Positions 37,961 through 50,395 of a stretch of 64,000 nt of DNA are shown here, in pieces. The DNA lies in assembly GCF_910591885.1 (NCBI RefSeq), contig NW_025963549.1, positions 3,782,001 through 3,846,000 on the forward strand, given 5' to 3'. The notes below the pieces were generated by a model. The model was not told the DNA's origin, made no database searches, and worked only from the letters and a program-made list of their open reading frames with translations. Source of the DNA: Bombus terrestris (taxonomy: Eukaryota; Arthropoda; Insecta; Hymenoptera; Apidae). Position numbers and translations under genes: made by a program. Position 1 is the first letter of the stretch; every line of letters starts with the position of its first letter.

Positions 37961-40900
37961 AGGAAATACATGCAAGGCAATATAAGGTATATGTATAGCG
38001 TGGAAATTGTAATCGTTGCTCGCTCGCTCCGCTCGCTCGTAAAAATTTAGTCCAACCTCACAACCGATCCGACACGTTAGTAAATTTGAAATAAGTCGCC
38101 TCCTTATCGTATAACGAACGCAAGAGGGATTGGTTTTAGGTTAGGCTATAGTTTTCGAGCGAGCGCAGCGAGCGAGGGACGCGTAAAGGTGTGTCACAAA
38201 CCAACGGTTTGGCACATAGGGACATTGAAATATTCGCACCAGCTCGAGGAACCGCAAGACTTTATCGAATTGCGTACTGACAAAAGTTTACAGTTTACCA
38301 ATAGTTTTACATAAATAGTAATATTTTCACATAGTACAGTGCCACGTGTGGTCCTAAATCGCTGACAAAATTAGGCAATAACAGAAAATATATGCAAGGC
38401 AATATAAGGTATATGTATAGCTTGGAAGTTGTAATCGTTGCTCGCTCGCTCCGCTCGCTCTTAAAAATCTAGTCCAACCTCACAACCGATCCGACACGTT
38501 AGTCAATTTGAAATAAGTCGCCTCCTTATCGAATAACGAACGCAAGAGGGATTGGTTTTAGGTTAGGCTATAGTTTTCGAGCGAGCGCAGCGAGCGAGGG
38601 ACGCGTAAAGGTGTGTCACAAACCAACGGATTGGCACCTAGGGACATTGAAAAATTCGCACCAGCCCGAGGAACCGCAAGTCTTTATCGAACTGCGTACT
38701 GACAAAAGTTTACAGTTTACCAATAGTTTTACATAAATAGTAATATTTCCACATAGTACAGTGCAACGTGTGGTCCGAAATCGCTGACAAAATTAGGCAA
38801 TAACAGGAAATATATGCAAGGCAATATAAGGTATATGTATAGCGTGGAAATTCTAATCGTTGCTCGCTCGCTCCGCTCGCTCGTAAAAATCTAGTCCAAC
38901 CTCACAACCGATCCGACACGTTAGAAAATTTGAAATAAGTCGCCTCCTTATCGAATAACGAACGCAAGAGGGATTGGTTTTAGGTTAGGCTATAGTTTTC
39001 GAGCGCAGCGCGCGAGGGACGCGTAAAGGTGTGTCACAAACCAACGGTTTGGCACATAGGGACATTGAAATATTTGCACCAGCCCGAGGAACCGCAAGTC
39101 TTTATCGAACTGCGTACTGACAAAAGTTTACAGTTTACCAATAGTTTTACATAAATAGTAATATTTCCACATAGTACAGTGCAACGTGTGGTCCGAAATC
39201 GCTGACAAAATTAGGCAATAACAGGAAATATATGCAAGGCAATATAAGGTATATGTATAGCGTGGAAATTGTAATCGTTGCTCGCTCGCTCCGCTCGCTC
39301 GTAAAAATCTAGTCCAACCTCACAACCGATCCGACACGTTAGCAAATTTGAAATAAGTCGCCTCCTTATCGAATAACGAACGCAAGAGGGATTGGTTTTA
39401 GGTTAGGCTATAGTTTTCGAGCGCAGCGCGCGAGGGACGCGTAAAGGTGTGTCACCAACCAACGGTTTGGCACATAGGGACATTGAAATATTCGCACCAG
39501 CCCGAGGAACCGCAAGTCTTTATCGAATTGCGTACTGACAAAAGTTTACAGTTTATCAATAGTTTTACATAAATAGTAATATTTCCACATAGTACAGTGC
39601 AACGTGTTGTTCAAAATCGCTGATAAAATTAGGCAATAACAGGAAATATATGCAAGGCAATATAAGGTATATGTATAGCACGGAAATTGTAATCGTTGCT
39701 CGCTCCCTCCGCTCGCTCCTATAAATCTAGCCCAACCACACAACCGATCCGACACGTTAGCAAATTTGAAATTAGTCGCCTCCTTATCGAATAACGAACG
39801 CCAGAGGGATTGGTTTTAGGTTAGGCCATAGTTTTCGAGCGAGCGCAGCGAGCGAGGGACGCGTAAAGGTGTGTCACAAACCAACGGTTTGGCACATAGG
39901 GACATTGAAATATTTGCACCAGCCCGAGGAACCGCAAGTCTTTATCGAATTGCGTACTGGCAAAAGTTTACAGTTTATCAATAGTTTTACATAAATAGTA
40001 AAATTTCCATATAGTACAGTACAACGTGTGGTCCGAAATTGCTGACAAAATTAGGCAATAACAGGAAATACATGCAAGGCAATATAAGGTATATGTATAG
40101 CGAGGAAATTGTAATCGTTGCTCGCTCGCTCCGCTCGCTCGTAAAAATCTAGTCCAACCTCACAACCGATCCGACACGTTGGTAAATTTGAAATAAGTCG
40201 CCTCCTTATCGAATAACGAATGCAAGAGGGATTGCTTTTAGGTTATGCTATAGTTTTCGAGCGAGCGCAGCGAGCGAGGGACGCGTAAAGGTGTGTCACA
40301 AACCAACGGATTGGCTCCTAGGGACATTGAAATATTGGCACCAGCGCGAGGAACCGCAAGTCTTTATCAAGTTGCGCACTGACAAAAGTTTACAGTTTAT
40401 CAATAGTTTTACATAAATAGTAATATTTCCACATAGTACAGTGCAATGTGTGGTCCGAAATCGCAGACAAAATTAGGCAATAACAGGAAATATATGCAAG
40501 GCAATATAAGGTATATGTATAGCGTGGAAATTGTAATCGTTGCTCGCTCGCTCCGCTCCCTCGTAAAAATCTAGTCCAACCTCACAACCGATCCGACACG
40601 TTAGAAAATTTGAAATAAGTCGCTCCTTATCGAATAACGAACGCAAGAGGGATTGGTTTTAGGTTAGGCTATAGTTTTCGAGCGCAGCGCGCGAGGGACG
40701 CGTAAAGGTGTGTCACCAACCAACGGTTTGGCACATAGGGACATTGAAATATTCGCACCAGCCCGAGGAACCGCAAGTCTTTATCGAATTGCGTACTGAC
40801 AAAAGTTTACAGTTTATCAATAGTTTTACATAAATAGTAATATTTCCACATAGTACAGTGCAACGTGTTGTCCAAAATCGCTGATAAAATTAGGCAATAA

Positions 40901-43900
40901 CAGGAAATATATGCAAGGCAATATAAGGTATATGTATAGCACGGAAATTGTAATCGTTGCTCGCTCCCTCCGCTCGCTCCTATAAATCTAGCCCAACCAC
41001 ACAACCGATCCGACACGTTAGCAAATTTGAAATTAGTCGCCTCCTTATCGAATAACGAACGCCAGAGGGATTGGTTTTAGGTTAGGCCATAGTTTTCGAG
41101 CGAGCGCAGCGAGCGAGGGACGCGTAAAGGTGTGTCACAAACCAACGGTTTGGCACATAGGGACATTGAAATATTTGCACCAGCCCGAGGAACCGCAAGT
41201 CTTTATCGAATTGCGTACTGGCAAAAGTTTACAGTTTATCAATAGTTTTACATAAATAGTAAAATTTCCATATAGTACAGTACAACGTGTGGTCCGAAAT
41301 TGCTGACAAAATTAGGCAATAACAGGAAATGCATGCAAGGCAATATAAGGTATATGTATAGCGAGGAAATTGTAATCGTTGCTCGCTCGCTCCGCTCGCT
41401 CGTAAAAATTTAGTCCAACCTCACAACCGATCCGACACGTTAGTAAATTTGAAATAAGTCGCCTCCTTATCGTATAACGAACGCAAGAGGGATTGGTTTT
41501 AGGTTAGGCTATAGTTTTCGAGCGAGCGCAGCGAGCGAGGGACGCGTAAAGGTGTGTCACAAACCAACGGTTTGGCACATAGGGACATTGAAATATTCGC
41601 ACCAGATCGAGGAACCGCAAGTCCTTATCGAATTGCGTACTGACAAAAGTTTACAGTTTACCAATAGTTTTACATAAATAGTAATATTTTCACATAGTAC
41701 AGTGCCACGTGTGGTCCTAAATCGCTGACAAAATTAGGCAATAACAGAAAATATATGCAAGGCAATATAAGGTATATGTATAGCTTGGAAGTTGTAATCG
41801 TTGCTCGCTCGCTCCGCTCGCTCTTAAAAATCTAGTCCAACCTCACAACCGATCCGACACGTTAGTCAATTTGAAATAAGTCGCCTCCTTATCGAATAAC
41901 GAACGCAAGAGGGATTGGTTTTAGGTTAGGCTATAGTTTTCGAGCGAGCGCAGCGAGCGAGGGACGCGTAAAGGTGTGTCACAAACCAACGGATTGGCAC
42001 CTAGGGACATTGAAAAATTCGCACCAGCCCGAGGAACCGCAAGTCTTTATCGAACTGCGTACTGACAAAAGTTTACAGTTTACCAATAGTTTTACATAAA
42101 TAGTAATATTTCCACATAGTACAGTGCAACGTGTGGTCCGAAATCGCTGACAAAATTAGGCAATAACAGGAAATATATGCAAGGCAATATAAGGTATATG
42201 TATAGCGTGGAAATTCTAATCGTTGCTCGCTCGCTCCGCTCCCTCGTAAAAATCTAGTCCAACCTCACAACCGATCCGACACGTTAGCAAATTTGAAATA
42301 AGTCGCCTCCTTATCGAATAACGAACGCAAGAGGGATTGGTTTTAGGTTAGGCTATAGTTTTCGAGCGCAGCGCGCGAGGGACGCGTAAAGGTGTGTCAC
42401 AAACCAACGGTTTGGCACATAGGGACATTGAAATATTTGCACCAGCCCGAGGAACCGCAAGTCTTTATCGAACTGCGTACTGACAAAAGTTTACAGTTTA
42501 CCAATAGTTTTACATAAATAGTAATATTTCCACATAGTACAGTGCAACGTGTGGTCCGAAATCGCTGACAAAATTAGGCAATAACAGGAAATATATGCAA
42601 GGCAATATAAGGTATATGTATAGCGTGGAAATTGTAATCGTTGCTCGCTCGCTCCGCTCCCTCGTAAAAATCTAGTCCAACCTCACAACCGATCCGACAC
42701 GTTAGAAAATTTGAAATAAGTCGCCTCCTTATCGAATAACGAACGCAAGAGGGATTGGTTTTAGGTTAGGCTATAGTTTTCGAGCGCAGCGCGCGAGGGA
42801 CGCGTAAAGGTGTGTCACCAACCAACGGTTTGGCACATAGGGACATTGAAATATTCGCACCAGCCCGAGGAACCGCAAGTCTTTATCGAATTGCGTACTG
42901 ACAAAAGTTTACAGTTTATCAATAGTTTTACATAAATAGTAATATTTCCACATAGTACAGTGCAACGTGTTGTCCAAAATCGCTGATAAAATTAGGCAAT
43001 AACAGGAAATATATGCAAGGCAATATAAGGTATATGTATAGCACGGAAATTGTAATCGTTGCTCGCTCCCTCCGCTCGCTCCTATAAATCTAGCCCAACC
43101 ACACAACCGATCCGACACGTTAGCAAATTTGAAATTAGTCGCCTCCTTATCGAATAACGAACGCCAGAGGGATTGGTTTTAGGTTAGGCCATAGTTTTCG
43201 AGCGAGCGCAGCGAGCGAGGGACGCGTAAAGGTGTGTCACAAACCAACGGTTTGGCACATAGGGACATTGAAATATTTGCACCAGCCCGAGGAACCGCAA
43301 GTCTTTATCGAATTGCGTACTGGCAAAAGTTTACAGTTTATCAATAGTTTTACATAAATAGTAAAATTTCCATATAGTACAGTACAACGTGTGGTCCGAA
43401 ATTGCTGACAAAATTAGGCAATAACAGGAAATACATGCAAGGCAATATAAGGTATATGTATAGCGAGGAAATTGTAATCGTTGCTCGCTCGCTCCGCTCG
43501 CTCGTAAAAATCTAGTCCAACCTCACAACCGATCCGACACGTTAGTAAATTTGAAATAAGTCGCCTCCTTATCGAATAACGAATGCAAGAGGGATTGCTT
43601 TTAGGTTATGCTATAGTTTTCGAGCGAGCGCAGCGAGCGAGGGACGCGTAAAGGTGTGTCACAAACCAACGGATTGGCTCCTAGGGACATTGAAATATTG
43701 GCACCAGCGCGAGGAACCGCAAGTCTTTATCAAGTTGCGCACTGACAAAAGTTTACAGTTTATCAATAGTTTTACATAAATAGTAATATTTCCACATAGT
43801 ACAGTGCAATGTGTGGTCCGAAATCCCCGACAAAATTAGGCAATAACAGGAAATATATGCAAGGCAATATAAGGTATATGTATAGCGTGGAAATTGTAAT

Positions 43901-44770
43901 CGTTGCTCGCTCGCTCCGCTCCCTCGTAAAAATCTAGTCCAACCTCACAACCGATCCGACACGTTAGAAAATTTGAAATAAGTCGCTCCTTATCGAATAA
44001 CGAACGCAAGAGGGATTGGTTTTAGGTTAGGCTATAGTTTTCGAGCGCAGCGCGCGAGGGACGCGTAAAGGTGTGTCACCAACCAACGGTTTGGCACATA
44101 GGGACATTGAAATATTCGCACCAGCCCGAGGAACCGCAAGTCTTTATCGAATTGCGTACTGACAAAAGTTTACAGTTTATCAATAGTTTTACATAAATAG
44201 TAATATTTCCACATAGTACAGTGCAACGTGTTGTCCAAAATCGCTGATAAAATTAGGCAATAACAGGAAATATATGCAAGGCAATATAAGGTATATGTAT
44301 AGCACGGAAATTGTAATCGTTGCTCGCTCCCTCCGCTCGCTCCTATAAATCTAGCCCAACCACACAACCGATCCGACACGTTAGCAAATTTGAAATTAGT
44401 CGCCTCCTTATCGAATAACGAACGCCAGAGGGATTGGTTTTAGGTTAGGCCATAGTTTTCGAGCGAGCGCAGCGAGCGAGGGACGCGTAAAGGTGTGTCA
44501 CAAACCAACGGTTTGGCACATAGGGACATTGAAATATTTGCACCAGCCCGAGGAACCGCAAGTCTTTATCGAATTGCGTACTGGCAAAAGTTTACAGTTT
44601 ATCAATATTTTTACATAAATAGTAAAATTTCCATATAGTACAGTACAACGTGTGGTCCGAAATTGCTGACAAAATTAGGCAATAACAGGAAATGCATGCA
44701 AGGCAATATAAGGTATATGTATAGCGAGGAAATTGTAATCGTTGCTCGCTCGCTCCGCTCGCTCGTAAAA
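37960..44770 (+). repeat. 8-monomer HOR, 3,363-bp period, two near-identical copies
   Basis: Monomers 38337, 38759, 39177, 39595, 40017, 40439, 40856 and 41278 correspond to 41700, 42122, 42540, 42958, 43380, 43802, 44219 and 44641, each at an offset of exactly 3,363. Shared rare states include CCACGTGTGGTCCTAAATCG (38337/41700), the CAGCGCGCGAGGG right arm (39177/42540) and the one-base loss in AAGTCGCTCC (40439/43802). By eye I found about ten differences over ~3.4 kb, so identity is well above 99%. The match is lost between 44,693 and 44,772 inside monomer 44641. Confidence 0.9.
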
Positions 44771-45490
44771 ATCTAGTCCAACCTCACAACCGATCCGACA
44801 CGTTAGTAAATTTGAAATAAGTCGCCTCCTTATCGAATAACGAATGCAAGAGGGATTGCTTTTAGGTTATGCTATAGTTTTCGAGCGAGCGCAGCGAGCG
44901 AGGGACGCGTAAAGGTGTGTCACAAACCAACGGATTGGCTCCTAGGGACATTGAAATATTGGCACCAGCGCGAGGAACCGCAAGTCTTTATCAAGTTGCG
45001 CACTGACAAAAGTTTACAGTTTATCAATAGTTTTACATAAATAGTAATATTTCCACATAGTACAGTGCAATGTGTGGTCCGAAATCGCAGACAAAATTAG
45101 GCAATAACAGGAAATATATGCAAGGCAATATAAGGTATATGTATAGCGTGGAAATTGTAATCGTTGCTCGCTCGCTCCGCTCCCTCGTAAAAATCTAGTC
45201 CAACCTCACAACCGATCCGACACGTTAGAAAATTTGAAATAAGTCGCCTCCTTATCGAATAACGAACGCAAGAGGGATTGGTTTTAGGTTAGGTCATAGT
45301 TTTCGAGCGAGCGCAGCGAGCGAGGGACGCGTAAAGGTGTGTCACAAACCAACGGATTGGCACCTAGGGACATTGAAATATTGGCACCAGCCCGAGGAAC
45401 CGCAAATCCCTATCGAACTGCGTACTGACAAAAGTTTACAGTTTACCAATAGTTTTACATAAATAGTAATATTTCCACATAGTACAGTGC
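44770..45490 (+). repeat. Linker monomers between HOR domains
   Basis: This stretch holds the second half of monomer 44641 and monomer 45063. Monomer 45063 starts like 40439 (CAATGTGTGG and AATCGCAGAC). It then carries AGGTCATAGTTTTCG and CAAATCCCTATCGAACTG, states shared with ~51,690 and ~59,225. No gene is present. Confidence 0.75.
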
Positions 45491-48400
45491 AACGTGTGGT
45501 CCGAAATCGCTGACAAAATTAGGCAATAACAGGAAATATATGCAAGGCAATATAAGGTATATGTATAGCGTGGAAATTGTAATCGTTGCTCGCTCGCTCC
45601 GCGCCCTCGTAAAAATCTAGTCCAACCTCACAACCGATCCGACACGTTAGAAAATTTGAAATAAGTCGCCTCCTGATCGAATAACGGACGCAAGAGGGAT
45701 TGGTTTTAGGTTAGGCTATATTTTTCGAGCGAGCGAGGGACGCGTAAAGGTGTGTCACAAACCAACGGTTTGGCACATAGGGACATTGAAATATTCGCAC
45801 CAGCCCGAGAAACCGCAAGTATTTATCGAATTGCGTACTGACAAAAGTTTACAGTTTATCAATAGTTTTACATAAATAGTAATATTTCCACATAATACAG
45901 TGCAACGTGTGGTTCGAAGTCGCTGACAAAATTAGGCAATAACAGGATATATATGCAAGGCAATATAAGGTATATGTATAGCGTGGAAATTGTAATCGTT
46001 GCTCGCTCCCTCCGCTCGCTCGTAAAAAACTACTCCAGCCTCACAACCGATCCGACACGTTAGAAAATTCGAAATAAGTCGCCTCCTTATCGAATAACGA
46101 ATGCAAGAGGGATTGGTTTTAGGTTAGGCTATAGTTTTCGAGCGCAGCGAGCGAGGGACGCGTAAAGGTGTGTCACATACCAACGGTTTGGCACATAGGG
46201 ACATTGAAATATTCGCACCAGCCCAAGGAACCGCAAGTCTTTATCGAATTGCGTACTGGCAAAAGTTTACAGTTTATCAATAGTTTTATATAAATAGTAA
46301 TATTTCCACATAGTACAGTGCAACGTGTGGTCCGAAATCGCTGACAAAGTTAGGCAATAACAAGAAATATATGCAAGGCAATATAAGGTATATTTATAGC
46401 GTGGAAATTGTAATCGTTGCTCGCTCGCTCCGCTCGCTCGTAAAAATCTAGTCCAACCTCACAACCGATCCGACACGTTAGTAAATTTGAAATACGTCGC
46501 CTCCTTATCGAATAACGAACGCAAGAGGGGTTGGTTTTAGGTTAGGCTATAGTTTTCGAGCGAGCGCAGCGAGCGAGGGACGCGTAAAGGTGTGTCACAA
46601 ACCAACGGTTTGGCACATAGGGACATTGAAATATTCGCACCAGCCCGAGGAACCGCAAGTATTTATCGAATTGCGTACTGACAAAAGTTTACAGTTTACC
46701 AATAGTTTTACATAAATAGTAATATTTCCACATAGTACAGCGCAACGTGTGGTCCGTAATCGCTGACAAAGTTAGGCAATAACAAGAAATATATGCAAGG
46801 CAATATAAGGTATATGTATAGCGTGGAAATTGTAATCGTTGCTCGCTCGCTCCGCTCGCTCATAAAAATCTAGTCCAACCTCACAACCGATCCGACACGT
46901 TAGTAAATTTGAAATAAGTCGCCTCCTTATCGAATAACGAACGCAAGAGGGATTTGTTTTAGGTTAGGCTATAGTTTTCGTGCGAGCGCAGCGAGCGAGG
47001 GGCGCGTAAAGGTGTGTCACAAACCAACGGTTTGGCACATAGGGACATTGAAATATTGGCACCAGCCCGAGGAACCGCAAGTCTTTATCGAATTGCGTAC
47101 TGGCAAAACTTTACAGTTTATCAATAGTTTTACATAAATAGTGATATTTCCACATAGTACAGTGCAACGTGTGGTCCGAAATCGCTGACAAAATTAGGCA
47201 ATAACAGGAAATATATGCAAGGCAATATAAGGTATATGTATAGCGTGGAAATTGTAATCGTTGCTCGCTCGCTCCGCTCGCTCATAAAAATCTAGTCCAA
47301 CCTCACAACCGATCCGACACGTTAGTAAATTTGACATAAGTCGCCTCCTTATCGAATAACGAACGCAAGAGGGATTTGTTTTAGGTTAGGCTATAGTTTT
47401 CGTGCGAGCGCAGCGAGCGAGGGGCGCGTAAAGGTGTGTCACAAACCAACGGATTGGCTCCTAGGGACATTGAAATATTGGCACCAGCGCGAGGAACCGC
47501 AAGTCTTTATCGAGTTGCGTACTGACAAAAGTTTACAGTTTATCAATAGTTTTACATAAATAGTAATATTTCCACATAGTACAGTGCAATGTGTGGTCCG
47601 AAATCCCCGACAAAGTTAGGCAATAACAGGAAATATATGCAAGGCAATATAAGGTATATGTATAGCGTGGAAATTGTAATCGTTGCTCGCTCGCTCCGCT
47701 CCCTCGTAAAAATCTAGTCCAACCTCACAACCGATCCGACACGTTAGAAAATTTGAAATAAGTCGCCTCCTGATCGAATAACGGACGCAAGAGGGATTGG
47801 TTTTAGGTTAGGCTATATTTTTCGAGCGAGCGAGGGACGCGTAAAGGTGTGTCACAAACCAACGGTTTGGCACATAGGGACATTGAAATATTCGCACCAG
47901 CCCGAGAAACCGCAAGTATTTATCGAATTGCGTACTGACAAAAGTTTACAGTTTATCAATAGTTTTACATAAATAGTAATATTTCCACATAATACAGTGC
48001 AACGTGTGGTTCGAAGTCGCTGACAAAATTAGGCAATAACAGGATATATATGCAAGGCAATATAAGGTATATGTATAGCGTGGAAATTGTAATCGTTGCT
48101 CGCTCCCTCCGCTCGCTCGTAAAAAACTACTCCAGCCTCACAACCGATCGGACACGTTAGAAAATTCGAAATAAGTCGCCTCCTTATCGAATAACGAACG
48201 CAAGAGGGATTGGTTTTAGGTTAGGCTATAGTTTTCGAGCGCAGCGAGCGAGGGACGCGTAAAGGTGTGTCACATACCAACGGTTTGGCACATAGGGACA
48301 TTGAAATATTCGCACCAGCCCGAGGAACCGCAAGTCTTTATCGAGTTGCGTACTGGCAAAAGTTTACAGTTTATCAATAGTTTTATATAAATAGTAATAT

Positions 48401-50395
48401 TTCCACATAGTACAGTGCAACGTGTGGTCCGAAATCGCTGACAAAGTTAGGCAATAACAAGAAATATATGCAAGGCAATATAAGGTATATGTATAGCGTG
48501 GAAATTGTAATCGTTGCTCGCTCGCTCCGCTCGCTCGTAAAAATCTAGTCCAACCTCACAACCGATCCGACACGTTAGTAAATTTGAAATAAGTCGCCTC
48601 CTTATCGAATAACGAACGCAAGAGGGACTGGTTTTAGGTTAGGCTATAGTTTTCGAGCGAGCGCAGCGAGCGAGGGACGCGTAAAGGTGTGTCACAAACC
48701 AACGGTTTGGCACATAGGGACATTGAAATATTCGCACCAGCCCGAGGAACCGCAAGTATTTATCGAATTGCGTACTGACAAAAGTTTACAGTTTACCAAT
48801 AGTTTTACATCAATAGTAATATTTCCACATAGTACAGCGCAACGTGTGGTCCGAAATCGCTGACAAAGTTAGGCAATAACAAGAAATATATGCAAGGCAA
48901 TATAAGGTATATGTATAGCGTGGAAATTGTAATCGTTGCTCGCTCGCTCCGCTCGCTCGTAAAAATCTAGTCCAACCTCACAACCGATCCGACACGTTCG
49001 CAAATTTGAAATAAGTCGCCTCCTTATCGAATAACGGACGCAAGAGGGATTGGTTTTAGGTTAGGCTATATTTTTCGAGCGAGCGAGGGACGCGTAAAGG
49101 TGTGTCACAAACCAACTGTTTGGCACATTGGGACATTGAAATATTGGCACCAGCCCGAGGAACCGCAAGTCTTTATCGAATTGCGTACTGGCAAAACTTT
49201 ACAGTTTATCAATAGTTTTACATAAATAGTAATATTTCCACATAGTACAGTGCAACGTGTGGTCCGAAATCGCTGACAAAATTAGGCAATAACAGGAAAT
49301 ATATGCAAGGCAATATAAGGTATATGTATAGCGTGGAAATTGTAATCGTTGCTCGCTCGCTCCGCTCGCTCGTAAAAATCTAGTCCAACCTCACAACCGA
49401 TCCGACACGTTAGTAAATTTGAAATAAGTCGCCTCCTTATCGAATAACGAACGCAAGAGGGATTTGTTTTAGGTTAGGCTATAGTTTTCGTGCGAGCGCA
49501 GCGAGCGAGGGGCGCGTAAAGGTGTGTCACAAACCAACGGATTGGCTCCTAGGGACATTGAAATATTGGCACCAGCGCGAGGAACCGCAAGTCTTTATCG
49601 AGTTGCGTACTGACAAAAGTTTACAGTTTATCAATAGTTTTACATAAATAGTAATATTTCCACATAGTACAGTGCAATGTGTGGTCCGAAATCCCCGACA
49701 AAGTTAGGCAATAACAGGAAATATATGCAAGGCAATATAAGGTATATGTATAGCGTGGAAATTGTAATCGTTGCTCGCTCGCTCCGCTCCCTCGTAAAAA
49801 TCTAGTCCAACCTCACAACCGATCCGACACGTTAGAAAATTTGAAATAAGTCGCCTCCTGATCGAATAACGGACGCAAGAGGGATTGGTTTTAGGTTAGG
49901 CTATATTTTTCGAGCGAGCGAGGGACGCGTAAAGGTGTGTCACAAACCAACGGTTTGGCACATAGGGACATTGAAATATTCGCACCAGCCCGAGGAACCG
50001 CAAGTATTTATCGAATTGCGTACTGACAAAAGTTTACAGTTTATCAATAGTTTTACATAAATAGTAATATTTCCACATAATACAGTGCAACGTGTGGTTC
50101 GAAGTCGCTGACAAAATTAGGCAATAACAGGATATATATGCAAGGCAATATAAGGTATATGTATAGCGTGGAAATTGTAATCGTTGCTCGCTCCCTCCGC
50201 TCGCTCGTAAAAAACTACTCCAGCCTCACAACCGATCGGACACGTTAGAAAATTCGAAATAAGTCGCCTCCTTATCGAATAACGAACGCAAGAGGGATTG
50301 GTTTTAGGTTAGGCTATAGTTTTCGAGCGCAGCGAGCGAGGGACGCGTAAAGGTGTGTCACATACCAACGGTTTGGCACATAGGGACATTGAAAT
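45490..50395 (+). repeat. 5-monomer HOR (2,097/2,088 bp), first copy of the 7,957-bp superunit
   Basis: Monomers start at 45485, 45898, 46316, 46738, 47160, 47582, 47995, 48413, 48835, 49248, 49670 and 50083. The type with ATAATACAGTG, GGATATATATGC and AAAAAACTACTCCAGCC recurs at 45898, 47995 and 50083, spaced 2,097 and 2,088 bp. Each 5-mer starts with a monomer having the 4-bp right-arm deletion (418 bp) and ends with one having the 9-bp deletion (413 bp). The second 5-mer is 9 bp shorter because its third monomer, 48835, also has the 9-bp deletion. The same series with the same spacings recurs at 53855, 55952 and 58040. Confidence 0.9.
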
